Shown in pieces: positions 44,812-53,540 of a stretch of 64,000 nt of DNA; the stretch's first letter is position 1, and each line of letters begins with the position of its first letter. Both the position numbers and the translations under genes were made by a program. The DNA comes from Candidatus Shapirobacteria bacterium. GTDB taxonomy: Bacteria; Patescibacteria; Microgenomatia; UBA12405. The stretch is taken from positions 100,409 through 164,408 of the forward strand of contig JAQTUF010000001.1 in the NCBI GenBank assembly GCA_028710865.1, written 5' to 3'. A model generated the notes under the pieces. It did not search any database. It saw nothing but the letters and a program-made list of their open reading frames with translations, and was not told where the DNA came from.

Positions 44812-47800
44812 AAGCAGATAATGGAGATGATCTCTATCTTTACATTCTTTGCCAATTTCAAAGAATTCTAAATTTAAGATTTTTTGGTAAACATCTTTGA
44901 TTTGTTGTTTCAAATTATTTAAATCGTCGTCAGTGACATTAATTTCTTTTCTAATAAAAGACTTTTTGAGTTTACTTTTTTCCACAAAATCTATAAAACC
45001 TTGATTAAATTGGAGTCTAGGGTCGTTTTTGAGATCGAGTAATAATTTGTAAAAAACAATTTGACGGTAATAGTCTCCAGTTGACGAAAGTTCTTTATAT
45101 TTATTGTCAACATTGCCAGTTTTGAAATCGACAACAGTTATTTTGTTATTTTGATCTTTCTGAATCAGATCAATCTTTCCAGTTAAAGGGATACCTTCGT
45201 AGACAATATTATCGGCGGCAAAATTATACTCAGAAATATTCCCTTCTTTGATTGAGCCTTTATATTGGTCAAAATAATCTGTCAAAAGTTGACGGCCAAC
45301 CTCAAGACACCATTTGAAATCAGACTTTGGTAAACGTTCATTTTTGAGACTTTGTTCAAAAATAATTAATACATCTTTGAGGGATTTTTTTTGATAAAGA
45401 GAACCCAAAGCACTATGAATAGCGGTTCCAAAACTGCTAAATTTCTGTTTGTTTTGGGGAATTCTTAAAATGGTTTTGTAATAAAAACAAAGTGGGCAAC
45501 GAAGATAAGAATTAAGATGAGAAACATTAAATTTATAATGATTGGCAAGATAATCTTTTAGATAAGTAGCAAGATCTGGTTTTAAGTCATGATCTATATC
45601 AGTAAATTGATAATAGGTTTTTAGAGCAATTTCTTTATCCTTAAACTCTATATTCTCAATTAAATGATTATCAATTTCAGAAACAAAAACAGATGGATTT
45701 TGGTTTTTACCATTTTCTTTATATTGAGAAAATGAAAGATAAATTTGTTTTTTGGCTCGGGTAAGGGCGACATAAAAAAGACGACGGTCTTCTTCATAAT
45801 CATCTTCAATACTTTTGGTGATTTCGCTTGAGAGGATTCCAAAAGGTAATTTTAGTTTATTAAAATCTCGCTGTTTTTCCCAAGAATCCTCAAGTAAACG
45901 ATAAATAAAAACGTGATTAAATTCAAGACCTTTGGCTCCATGGACAGTTAGAATTTTGATGGAATCGGTTGAATCATAATTAATAGAGGGTGAAGAAATT
46001 GAAAGTTTGTTTTCAATATATAAATGAATTCGATCAATAAATTCTGACAAAGAAAGATCTTTTTTAGTGACAGTGTCTTTTAAAAGTTGATAAAAAGCGT
46101 GGACTTGATTGAGTGATTCAATATCGTTTTTGGCCAATAAATACTTTAGGATTCTAAATCTTTTAAAGATTTTATTTAAGACTTTTTCTAAAGGATAGTT
46201 TTCTAAATCAACTCTGGTTTTGGCAATTTTGCGGCCAAATTTAGAAAGTATGTGCTTAGATTTATCGGAAATTTCAAGCTTATCAATTAATGGTTGATTG
46301 AAGATTAAATCAGAAAGAACAACCTGCCTACCGGCAGACAGGTTTTTTGATTTAACAATTTTTAAAAGATCGAGGGAATTTAGTTTGATAAAAGGAGCGG
46401 CTAAAACATGGTAAACCGATTCACTAGAAGCAGGACTGTCTATAAATTCTAATAATTTAATCAACTGAATAATGATGGGATTTTTGAGAATATTGGAATC
46501 TGAGGGAAGAAAAAATTTGATTTCAAAAGCAGACAACATTTTGGTTAATTCATCAGCATCACGATTTTTACGAAGCAAAATGGCAATTTCATTTGGGCTC
46601 TCTCCTAATTTTATAAGCTCAGAAATTTTTTTAGCTACATAATAATCTTCTTCAATATTGGAATTTAAGGTTATTAAATTAATTGGATCAGGGTCATAAT
46701 CTTTATTAGCAATTAAAGTTTTGTCAACGTCGGTGATTAAATTAGCAATGCGATTTTTATTGCGACTAATGACGCTTTCTGATGATTCTAGAATAAGTCG
46801 GTGACTTCGATAATTATTTTTTAAGACAATCTTTTTGGGATTATATTTTTGGTAAAAATTATAAATATTTTCAATTGAAGCACCTTGAAACCTAAAAATT
46901 GATTGATCATCATCACCGACTACAAAAATATTAGGATTGTCATAAAAACTACCCAACATATCGATTATTTTGCTTTGAGATGAATTGGTATCTTGATATT
47001 CGTCGACTAAAATATATTGATATTTTTCCTGATAATTTAACAAAAGATCTGGATTTTTAGTAAAAGCATCAATGACAAACAGAATCATATCTTCATAATC
47101 ATAAAGTGATCTTTTGCTAAGTTCTTGTTGATAAAGATCAAAAATTTTGACAAATTCGATTTGTTTGGGAATATTTTTGGCAAGGTCTTGGTAAAATTTT
47201 CTGATTTCAGTTTTGACTTGGCTAAGATTGTCACTAGAACTTCTGATAATTTTAATATGACTTTTGAGGTTGACAGAAATTGAAGGAGAATTCTCTAATT
47301 CATCAAAAATTTGATTGATAGCAGAATAATTGTTTTTAGTAGCTCTAATATTGATTAACTTCGTTATAGAATCGGCACAATCTTTGAAAAATACTTCTTC
47401 GTCAGCAATTAATTTTAAAAGAGTTGAGGAATCTATATTTTCCCTTTTGGCCAAATGAAGACAATCGAGAATACTTTTTTGATAAGAATATCGGTCACCC
47501 CAACTAATAAGAGGTGAATTATTCTTGAGACCATCGATAATTTTTTTGATTATTTCGATGGTTTCCAAGTCATCAATGGCTTTAAGATTTGAGACAGCAA
47601 AAGGGAAAAATTGAGGATTTGAGGTAATAATATCATTACAAAATGAGTGGAAGGTACAGATTTTTACTTTATAAGCATCGGGGCCAATCATATTCAAAAG
47701 ACGATTTCGCATGTTATTGGTAGCCACATCAGTATAAGTAAGACACAAGATTGAACTAGGATTAGTATCGGTTTTGTCTAAAATATTGGCAATACGAAGA

Positions 47801-47937
47801 GCTATGGTTTGAGTTTTACCAGTACCAGCACCAGCAATAACCATAACTGGACCATCAATAGTATCAACGGCTAGTTTTTGTTCAATATTTAGCTTTTGAT
47901 ATTCGTCTAAAAAGTTTCTTTGAAGGTTTTTGTCCAC
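44803..47937 (-). CDS. UvrD/AddA-like helicase with C-terminal RecB-type nuclease domain
   Basis: 1044 aa from a GTG at 47937. Helicase motif I is AGAGTGKTQT (35-44). DEYQDTN, GDDDQSIFRFQGA, LKNNYRSHRLI, TVHGAKGLEF and VALTRAKKQI are the further superfamily 1A motifs. The last 230 residues form a PD-(D/E)xK nuclease: YLRCPLCFYYKTIL near 813, GKIDLI near 915, VVDFKTGN near 935 and a final YYRQIVFYKLLL. Together it is like the fused helicase-nuclease subunits of recombination/repair complexes. It contains an in-frame palindromic repeat near residues 532-539. It follows an HD-domain gene by 4 bp. Confidence 0.9.
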   Translation of the reverse strand: MDKNLQRNFLDEYQKLNIEQKLAVDTIDGPVMVIAGAGTGKTQTIALRIANILDKTDTNPSSILCLTYTDVATNNMRNRLLNMIGPDAYKVKICTFHSFCNDIITSNPQFFPFAVSNLKAIDDLETIEIIKKIIDGLKNNSPLISWGDRYSYQKSILDCLHLAKRENIDSSTLLKLIADEEVFFKDCADSITKLINIRATKNNYSAINQIFDELENSPSISVNLKSHIKIIRSSSDNLSQVKTEIRKFYQDLAKNIPKQIEFVKIFDLYQQELSKRSLYDYEDMILFVIDAFTKNPDLLLNYQEKYQYILVDEYQDTNSSQSKIIDMLGSFYDNPNIFVVGDDDQSIFRFQGASIENIYNFYQKYNPKKIVLKNNYRSHRLILESSESVISRNKNRIANLITDVDKTLIANKDYDPDPINLITLNSNIEEDYYVAKKISELIKLGESPNEIAILLRKNRDADELTKMLSAFEIKFFLPSDSNILKNPIIIQLIKLLEFIDSPASSESVYHVLAAPFIKLNSLDLLKIVKSKNLSAGRQVVLSDLIFNQPLIDKLEISDKSKHILSKFGRKIAKTRVDLENYPLEKVLNKIFKRFRILKYLLAKNDIESLNQVHAFYQLLKDTVTKKDLSLSEFIDRIHLYIENKLSISSPSINYDSTDSIKILTVHGAKGLEFNHVFIYRLLEDSWEKQRDFNKLKLPFGILSSEITKSIEDDYEEDRRLFYVALTRAKKQIYLSFSQYKENGKNQNPSVFVSEIDNHLIENIEFKDKEIALKTYYQFTDIDHDLKPDLATYLKDYLANHYKFNVSHLNSYLRCPLCFYYKTILRIPQNKQKFSSFGTAIHSALGSLYQKKSLKDVLIIFEQSLKNERLPKSDFKWCLEVGRQLLTDYFDQYKGSIKEGNISEYNFAADNIVYEGIPLTGKIDLIQKDQNNKITVVDFKTGNVDNKYKELSSTGDYYRQIVFYKLLLDLKNDPRLQFNQGFIDFVEKSKLKKSFIRKEINVTDDDLNNLKQQIKDVYQKILNLEFFEIGKECKDRDHLHYLLKK
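46321..46344. repeat. Imperfect 24-bp palindrome inside helicase gene
   Basis: The CCTGCC/GGCAG and CAGG arms pair around a central CCGG (20 of 24 positions symmetric). In the minus frame it encodes NLSAGRQV-type residues with no frame loss. I saw no other copy in this window. It resembles short palindromic repeats scattered in some CPR genomes. Confidence 0.75.
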
Positions 47938-47941
47938 TGAG

Positions 47942-48571
47942 TTATTTTACCAAGGTCTTGATTAGACTTTTGAGATATTTTAAATCTCCTTTTTTCCAAG
48001 CATTAATTATTGGGTCATAAACTTTTTTTAGACGTTTTTCGGTTTCAGGAAAATAAGTGCGACGACCATAACTACCCTGGCTAAATTTGTTTACTTGATG
48101 TTTGGCTGACCTTAAAATTTGTTCATTTTTAGTTAACTTTGGAAAATTTTTTAAACCATAATTATAGGCACGAGTAAAAGCTTCGCTAGTGTTAGGTGAA
48201 CCACCACCTCGGTCAGCATCACTGATAATTTTAGCTAAAATAGTTTGAGGATTGCCAGTAGAAGCCCGATGTTCTTTAACGGCATGGCAAAGTTCTTCAA
48301 AATCTTTTAATGATAAATTGTCTTTTAAATATTTATCTTGACGAATTATTTTTTCACCATTACTTTCGTGATTTTCTCGATCAATTGAAATACCGATATC
48401 ATGTAGTGTAGCGGCAATATAGACTAACTCTATTTTGTTTGGTAAATATTTTTTAGCTAATTTGACAGCCATTTTTCTAACCAAAAGACAATGTCTTTTA
48501 TCATGTCCCCCATCAAAATTGTTATACATTAGTTCGTAACGTTTTAAATCTAATTTGGTTATTTTGGCCAC
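47942..48571 (-). CDS. HD-domain phosphohydrolase
   Basis: 209 aa. The HD metal-binding set is present: FDGGHDKRHCLLVRK (first His), AATLHDIGISIDREN (HD pair) and a later His (AVKEHRA) with SDADRGG (final Asp). The family hydrolyses phosphoesters of nucleotides or related compounds; the substrate is not fixed by the sequence. It precedes the helicase gene by 4 bp on the same strand, so co-expression is likely. Confidence 0.85.
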   Translation of the reverse strand: MAKITKLDLKRYELMYNNFDGGHDKRHCLLVRKMAVKLAKKYLPNKIELVYIAATLHDIGISIDRENHESNGEKIIRQDKYLKDNLSLKDFEELCHAVKEHRASTGNPQTILAKIISDADRGGGSPNTSEAFTRAYNYGLKNFPKLTKNEQILRSAKHQVNKFSQGSYGRRTYFPETEKRLKKVYDPIINAWKKGDLKYLKSLIKTLVK

Positions 48572-48609
48572 TAGATTATTTTAACTTAAAAAGGCAATTA
48601 GGTTTACGG

Positions 48610-48615
48610 TAAAAT
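48610..48615 (+). promoter_or_regulatory. -10 box of HAD gene (leaderless type)
   Basis: TAAAAT, 6 nt before the ATG at 48622. Confidence 0.4.
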
Positions 48616-48621
48616 ATAGAC

Positions 48622-49230
48622 ATGGTTAAAAAAATAATTTTGTTTGATATTGATGATACATTGATAGATGTCCACCCAATGGCCAAAAATTTTTATCAAA
48701 AAATAGCGGATACAATAGGATCATCTTTAGAAGAGATTGTTAAGGCAAAAGAAGAGTATAAAAACACTTTAGAAAAATACAGTGATTATCACCCAAATGA
48801 ATTAATGGGATTCATCCATAATTTTTTTAAAGTTGACGAGAAAAAAAGAACAAACCCATTTGTAGAAGAAAAATATTATAGAGATGCGTTATTTCCAGAA
48901 GTCAAATCGGTTTTTGGAAGATTAAAAAAAGATTATTTATTGGGAATTTTTTCGGAGGGGTTTGATGATTATCAAGGAAGAAAAATATCGCCTTTAATTG
49001 ACCTCTTAGATAAAGATCAAATTTTTATATCAAGAAGAAAATTGGATAATAGTTTTTTAGAAAAATTACCAAAAGGGGCGATAATAATTGATGATAGAAA
49101 AGAAGTGGTGAAAAAATTAAGAGATTTTGGAGGATTTCAAGTTTTTTGGTTAGATAGAAAAAATGATCAAGAAAAAATTGACGGAATTACAAAAATAAAA
49201 AATTTAATCGAATTGGAAAAACTTATTTAG
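48622..49230 (+). CDS. HAD-superfamily hydrolase
   Basis: 202 aa. HAD motif I is FDIDDTLID (Asp nucleophile and the +2 Asp). A helical cap follows (about 20-90). Motif II is GIFSEGFDD, motif III RRKLDNS region Lys, and motif IV GAIIIDDRKEVVKKL. So all four catalytic motifs appear. Typical role: phosphatase for small phosphoesters. It is on the + strand, converging with an 8-bp overlap on the small gene at 49223-49396. Confidence 0.88.
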   Translation: MVKKIILFDIDDTLIDVHPMAKNFYQKIADTIGSSLEEIVKAKEEYKNTLEKYSDYHPNELMGFIHNFFKVDEKKRTNPFVEEKYYRDALFPEVKSVFGRLKKDYLLGIFSEGFDDYQGRKISPLIDLLDKDQIFISRRKLDNSFLEKLPKGAIIIDDRKEVVKKLRDFGGFQVFWLDRKNDQEKIDGITKIKNLIELEKLI

Positions 49231-49396
49231 TGTCACATTTAGTAGTTGGCTGTTCAACTGTGGGCGAACCGTGTTTTATCCATTCTCCATTTTGACAGAC
49301 CCAAGAATCTTCAGGGGAAAGAAAGCGAACTAAAAATAAAATCAAAATAACAACTCCAAAAAAAATTAGGAAATGTTTTGTTTTTAGTTTAGACAT
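49223..49396 (-). CDS. Small membrane-anchored protein with Cys pair
   Basis: 57 aa from the ATG at 49396 (MSKLKTKHF). One transmembrane helix (FLIFFGVVILILFLVRFL) precedes an exported tail, SPEDSWVCQNGEWIKHGSP, ending KCDTK. This W-x-C-x-x-G-x-W-x-x-HG-x-P layout appears in small CPR surface proteins I recall, but I cannot name the family. Its stop overlaps the HAD gene by 8 bp and its start overlaps the upstream gene by 8 bp. Confidence 0.65.
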   Translation of the reverse strand: MSKLKTKHFLIFFGVVILILFLVRFLSPEDSWVCQNGEWIKHGSPTVEQPTTKCDTK

Positions 49397-49925
49397 GATT
49401 TGATTTAAAAATTTGAGCACATTTTTTAATCATATTGATTTGGTGATCCATCATATTGTCGGGCAAATTATCAACTGGGAAAAGATGAGATTTAGCCGAC
49501 TTGTAATTAACTTCTTGGATGTAAACATGAACTGATTCGGGACCACGTCTGGTTTGGCGATTATGATTATTAATAAAAATCGGTTTCCCAATTAACTTTA
49601 TTCCTTTAAGCTCGGTGTTTTTTAGACGAGTAAAAGCTAGGGTAGGTAAGCCCCATTGACTTTTGGAAATATCATTAGGTAATAAACAAGCGCCAGGGGT
49701 ATGAAATTCATTTGGCCACCAGAGGTCGTCTGATCCCCGATTAAATAAAACAACCATAATATTACCGTTTGGGTCTAAGCAAAGTGGTACAACTTCAATA
49801 GTGATAGTTACTTTGAGACGGCTGAATTGATTAAAAAGTTCTAATGGTAAAAACCCAGGTTTTAGTTTTTTTAATTTAGTGACAATGTCTTTGATTTCTG
49901 TATCTGTTAGAGGAAATTTGATCAT
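49389..49925 (-). CDS. Unrecognised protein, possibly Nudix-like fold
   Basis: 178 aa. VPLCLDPNGNIMVVLFNRGS and LWWPNEFHTPGACLLP look like the first strands and the GG-helix entry of a Nudix fold, yet the Nudix box GX5EX7REUXEEXGU is not found. It may be a non-catalytic Nudix relative or something else. It is directly downstream of gatB, with the gatB stop 1 bp away, so it shares the gatCAB transcript. Function unknown. Confidence 0.55.
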   Translation of the reverse strand: MIKFPLTDTEIKDIVTKLKKLKPGFLPLELFNQFSRLKVTITIEVVPLCLDPNGNIMVVLFNRGSDDLWWPNEFHTPGACLLPNDISKSQWGLPTLAFTRLKNTELKGIKLIGKPIFINNHNRQTRRGPESVHVYIQEVNYKSAKSHLFPVDNLPDNMMDHQINMIKKCAQIFKSNHV

Positions 49926-51374
49926 TTATTTTAATAATTTTTCTAATATTTCTTTGGCTATTTGAGGATTGGCGGAGCCGTGAGAGAATTTCATTAATTG
50001 ACCGATTAAAAAGCCAACAGAAGCGGGATTTTTTTTGTAATCTTCAACCGCTTTTGGATTTTGGTCAATCACCTCTTGAGCAATTTTTTCGATTTCGCCA
50101 GAGTCAGAAACTTGAATCAATCCCTTACTTTTGGCAATTTCGACTGGATCTTTATCTTTAATGTAACTTTCAACAATCACCTGTTTAGCAACAGTGATAG
50201 AGATTTTTGATTTAGAAACAGAATTAAATAAATTTTGAAAAAAATCTGGATTTATTTTTTCGATATTTATTTCTTTTTGAGTTTCATTTAGTTGAGTTTT
50301 AAGAGATCCAATAAAAAGATTGGCAATAAATTTGGCCATTTCAACTGTGGGCTTACCACCAATAGCTTTTTCAAAGCTAGCAGCAAAATTTATATCTTGA
50401 GTAAGTAAATCAGCATCATAATCATTAAGACCGAAATCTTTTTTATATCTTTTGATTTTTTCATCAGGAAGCTCGGGAATGGATTTTTTAATTTCATTAA
50501 TTTGTTCATCAGTAAAAGTAATATGGGGAATGTCGGGCTCGGGAAAATAACGATAATCAGAAGAACCTTCTTTTTCGCGTTGTAAAAAGGTTTTATTTTT
50601 GACAGCATCCCAACCACGAGTAGTCTTGTTGGTTTTCGATTTTTCTTCACGATTTTGTTTAAATTCTTTTGTCTGTCTGTCTATTTCAAATTGAATAGCA
50701 TTTAATACACCGGTAAGAGAGGCGACGTTTTTGATTTCAGCAAGTGGAGTGTAAAAAGTTTCGTTATCTTCTTCTATTTTTAGATTAACAGTTGGTTCAC
50801 AACGCATGCTACCTTTTTCGATATCAGCATCAGAAATACCGATATATCGGATAATTTGTTGCATTTTTAGAAGATAATTTTTGGCCATTTGAGGAGAAGT
50901 AATGTCTGGTTCGGAGACGATTTCGACCAAAGGTACGCCACATCGATTGTAATCAATAAGAGTTAGATCCTCTCCATTTTCACTAATATGAACCGATTTA
51001 CCAGTATCTTCTTCCATATGGGCCCGATTGATACGAATTTCTTGTCCATCAATATTGATCTTGCCATTGATGACAAAAGGTTTTTCAAGTTGGGTTAATT
51101 GATAACCTTTAGCCAGATCTGGATAAAAATAATTTTTTCTTTCAAAAAAACTAGTTTTGTTGGGAATACAACCAAGAGCAAGCCCAAGTTTTATACACCA
51201 CTGACAAGCGGTGATATTAGGAACTGGGAGAGCTCCAGGAAGACCAAGGCAGACAGGACAAGTATGAGTGTTGGGGTCGACATGAAAATGTTGGGCATCA
51301 CAACCGCAAAACATTTTTGATTTGGTTTTTAGTTCAACATGGACTTCAAGACCAATAATAGGGGTAATTTTCAT
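49926..51374 (-). CDS. gatB: Asp/Glu-tRNA(Asn/Gln) amidotransferase subunit B
   Basis: 482 aa. GatB binds misacylated Glu-tRNAGln/Asp-tRNAAsn and activates it. EVHVELKTKSKMFCGC and CPVCLGLPGALPVPN form the Zn-binding cradle. EEDTGKSVH, RCGVPLVEIVSEPDI and DYRYFPEPDIP are canonical. The C-terminal YqeY-like tail domain (VEDYKKNPASVGFLIGQLMK) is present. The start ATG overlaps the gatA stop by 4 bp (ATGA). Confidence 0.97.
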   Translation of the reverse strand: MKITPIIGLEVHVELKTKSKMFCGCDAQHFHVDPNTHTCPVCLGLPGALPVPNITACQWCIKLGLALGCIPNKTSFFERKNYFYPDLAKGYQLTQLEKPFVINGKINIDGQEIRINRAHMEEDTGKSVHISENGEDLTLIDYNRCGVPLVEIVSEPDITSPQMAKNYLLKMQQIIRYIGISDADIEKGSMRCEPTVNLKIEEDNETFYTPLAEIKNVASLTGVLNAIQFEIDRQTKEFKQNREEKSKTNKTTRGWDAVKNKTFLQREKEGSSDYRYFPEPDIPHITFTDEQINEIKKSIPELPDEKIKRYKKDFGLNDYDADLLTQDINFAASFEKAIGGKPTVEMAKFIANLFIGSLKTQLNETQKEINIEKINPDFFQNLFNSVSKSKISITVAKQVIVESYIKDKDPVEIAKSKGLIQVSDSGEIEKIAQEVIDQNPKAVEDYKKNPASVGFLIGQLMKFSHGSANPQIAKEILEKLLK

Positions 51375-52846
51375 AGTTTTGGTTTTTGGAAGTGGAAATC
51401 AGTAACTTGTTGATATTGGTGAGCGATGGAAAGAATTTTTGATTCTTCAAAAAAGTTACCAATTAATTGAAAACCAATGGGAAGATTTTGGGAATCAAGA
51501 CCACAAGGAAGAGCGACTGAGGGAATACCGGCAACATTGACACAAACCGTATAAGCATCAACTAAATACATTTTAAGAGGATCGTTAACTTTTTCACCAA
51601 CTCTCCAAGCTGTTGTTGAGGAAACTGGGGCTAAAATTACATCGACTTTGGATAAAACATCAGTAAATTCTTTTTTAATTAAAGTTCTAACTTTAGCAGC
51701 TTTAGTGTAATAAGCATCATAGTAACCTGAAGATAAGGCATAGGTTCCAATCATAATACGACGTTTAACTTCTGGTTCCATAAATTGACCTCTAGTTTTC
51801 ATATAGTAGGAAATAATATCTGATGAATCTGTATTTGATTGACCAAAACGAATTCCGTCATAACGAGCCATATTGGCAGAAATTTCTGAAGGAACCAAAA
51901 TATAATAAACAGCAATGCCTAAGTTAGTACTAGGTAGAGAAACATCAATTAAAGTGACACCTTTCTTTTCAAAAACTTTGGCAGCAGTCATAACACTATC
52001 TTTAACTTCCTGATTAATATCATTAGTAAAATATTCTTTTGGAAGACCAATTTTTAAACCTTTTAAATCAGTTTTTTTTAATAAAGATTGGTAATCTGGA
52101 ACTGGATTAGAAATTGAGGTGGCATCATGTAAATCTTGGCCTGCCGTGATATTGGTAAGAATGGCCAAATCTTGGACAAAATTGGCAAAAACTCCAGGAC
52201 AATCAAAAGAGGAAGCCATAGCAGTAATCCCGAAACGTGAATTAAGACCATAGGTCGGTTTAAGACCAGAAACACCACACAAAGAAGCTGGTAAACGAAT
52301 AGATCCACCAGTGTCGGTACCGAGGGCAAAAGTGCATAACCCAGCAGCAAGAGCAGCGGCTGAGCCACCAGATGAACCACCGGGAATACGAGTTAAATCA
52401 TAAGGATTCTTGGTTGTAAAAAACCCAGAATTTTCAGTGGAACCACCAAAGGCAAAAGGGTCAGTGTTGGTTTTGCCAATACAAATGGCATCTTGATCAA
52501 TTAATTTTTGATAAACGGTTGAGGAATATTTAGGGATATAACCTTTTAAAACTTGGGATGAGGCAGTAGTTTCAATATCTTTGGTAAGGAAGATATCTTT
52601 GACGGCCATAATTGAACCAGCTAATTTCCCTATTTCTTTGCCATTTTTAATCTTTTCATCAATAATTTTTGCCTGATTTAAAGCAATTTTATCAGTAATA
52701 GTAATAAAGGCTTTAATTTGAGGATCGATGGTTTTAATTCTTTCTAAAAAAAATTGGACAATTTGAGTGGCAGTAAATTTTTTATCTAACAACCCTTGAC
52801 GTAATTGATTAATGGTAAGTTTGGTAAAATCCATATTATTTGCCAT
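51371..52846 (-). CDS. gatA: Asp/Glu-tRNA(Asn/Gln) amidotransferase subunit A
   Basis: 491 aa. GatA is the amidase that releases ammonia from glutamine. The catalytic Ser-cisSer-Lys triad is visible: Lys in IMAVKDIFLT, cis-Ser and Ser in GGSSGGSAAALAAG and GTDTGGSIRLPA. The YDGIRFGQ and C-terminal GLDSQNLPIGFQLIGNFFE complete the family. It overlaps gatC by 11 bp and gatB by 4 bp, so the three form one unit. Confidence 0.97.
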   Translation of the reverse strand: MANNMDFTKLTINQLRQGLLDKKFTATQIVQFFLERIKTIDPQIKAFITITDKIALNQAKIIDEKIKNGKEIGKLAGSIMAVKDIFLTKDIETTASSQVLKGYIPKYSSTVYQKLIDQDAICIGKTNTDPFAFGGSTENSGFFTTKNPYDLTRIPGGSSGGSAAALAAGLCTFALGTDTGGSIRLPASLCGVSGLKPTYGLNSRFGITAMASSFDCPGVFANFVQDLAILTNITAGQDLHDATSISNPVPDYQSLLKKTDLKGLKIGLPKEYFTNDINQEVKDSVMTAAKVFEKKGVTLIDVSLPSTNLGIAVYYILVPSEISANMARYDGIRFGQSNTDSSDIISYYMKTRGQFMEPEVKRRIMIGTYALSSGYYDAYYTKAAKVRTLIKKEFTDVLSKVDVILAPVSSTTAWRVGEKVNDPLKMYLVDAYTVCVNVAGIPSVALPCGLDSQNLPIGFQLIGNFFEESKILSIAHQYQQVTDFHFQKPKL

Positions 52847-53141
52847 TTTTAATAGTTCTAGTAACTACAAAATAATTATCTTTAGTACGAGCAGCTCCAC
52901 TTAAAGCATCGTCAACTGACAGAGATTTTTTAATTTCATCTTGTCTTAAAACATTTGATTGATCATTAACTCTAAAAGTTGGCTCGATGCCGTCAGTATT
53001 AACTTTATTTAAAACATCAAAATATTCAATAACGGATTCGAGTTGGGGTAAAAAGATTTTTTTTTCAGATTCAGTTAGATCGATACGGGCAAGCTTGGCA
53101 ATATGGTCAAGATCGGATATAGAAAGTTTACTTGCAGACAT
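52836..53141 (-). CDS. gatC: Asp/Glu-tRNA(Asn/Gln) amidotransferase subunit C
   Basis: 101 aa. GatC is the small subunit that tethers GatA and GatB. ISDLDHIAKLARIDLTESE and the middle QLESVIEYFDVLNKVNTDG are typical, and VLRQDEIKKSLSVDDAL matches the LRxD...S region. The C-terminus ends FVVTRTIKNGK. A TAAAAT box 5 nt before its ATG (53147-53152) suggests a leaderless mRNA. It is the first gene of gatCAB and diverges from the + strand promoter at 53162. Confidence 0.93.
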   Translation of the reverse strand: MSASKLSISDLDHIAKLARIDLTESEKKIFLPQLESVIEYFDVLNKVNTDGIEPTFRVNDQSNVLRQDEIKKSLSVDDALSGAARTKDNYFVVTRTIKNGK

Positions 53142-53146
53142 AGTGT

Positions 53147-53152
53147 ATTTTA
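53147..53152 (-). promoter_or_regulatory. -10 box of gatCAB (leaderless type)
   Basis: TAAAAT on the minus strand, 5 nt before the gatC ATG. Confidence 0.45.
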
Positions 53153-53161
53153 AAGCAAAAA

Positions 53162-53191
53162 TTGAAAATTCACCATATGTAGTGTTATACT
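53162..53191 (+). promoter_or_regulatory. Promoter into the 53.2-53.9 kb accessory region
   Basis: TTGAAA (53162-53167), an 18-nt spacer and TATACT (53186-53191). The predicted start near 53198 would read the small ORF at 53287, the long hairpin at 53446 and the cupin gene. From 53142 to 53540 nothing else with coding support is seen. Confidence 0.6.
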
Positions 53192-53286
53192 CGGCTAATT
53201 CAACCTCTCATTCAAATTAGACGTAGTTTGAGTGCATGATCGATATGTAGGAAAACGGGGAAGGTTGCCCAGGAGAACTACAGGAT

Positions 53287-53445
53287 ATGGAGAAGGTTTG
53301 CAGTGAATGCGCGTTTATTGTAAACAAAATAATGTCGCAATCACGTACCTGTGATGTTATATTCTTCTTCATAACCCGAAAATTAGATTGTGTTAATCGC
53401 ATAATAAAAAGCAACTGTGCGATTGAAGCAATTTTAAAAATATAA
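53287..53445 (+). CDS. Possible small protein (52 aa), unrecognised
   Basis: An ATG at 53287 opens 52 codons to a TAA at 53445. An AGGAGA site lies about 10 nt upstream. The peptide has five cysteines (MEKVCSECAFIVNK start, a CxxC-like pair, and SNCAIEAILKI end). The opposite strand is also open over part of it. I do not recognise it; it might be real, a gene remnant, or chance. It lies between a good promoter and the long hairpin. Confidence 0.35.
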   Translation: MEKVCSECAFIVNKIMSQSRTCDVIFFFITRKLDCVNRIIKSNCAIEAILKI

Positions 53446-53525
53446 GAGAGTGAGGTAAAGAAAAAGGAAAAAAGATGTATTTTAAAAATACAAACAATTT
53501 TCTTCTTTCTTTTTACTTCACTCTC
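53446..53525. repeat. 80-bp inverted repeat (long hairpin) before the cupin gene
   Basis: Left arm 53446-53473 pairs with 53498-53525 over about 28 positions, with two mismatches and a few G-U wobbles. A smaller hairpin (GTATTTT/AAAATAC-like) is nested in the loop. No T-run follows, so it is not a standard terminator. It covers the upstream in-frame ATG at 53475 of the cupin gene. It could be a small inverted-repeat element or a regulatory structure. Confidence 0.75.
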
Positions 53526-53540
53526 GCTTCATTTATTGAC

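Noticed and set aside
53217..53414. A 65-codon minus-strand frame over the 53.3 kb small ORF
   Set aside because: No Shine-Dalgarno or -10, no recognised motif, and the + strand has a promoter and Shine-Dalgarno. The region is scored once, on the + strand, and only weakly.
53475..53540. Cupin gene starting at 53475 with a signal-like leader
   Set aside because: The start sits inside the 80-bp hairpin and the added residues do not match cupin sequences. An AGGA site keeps it possible, so the start stays open.
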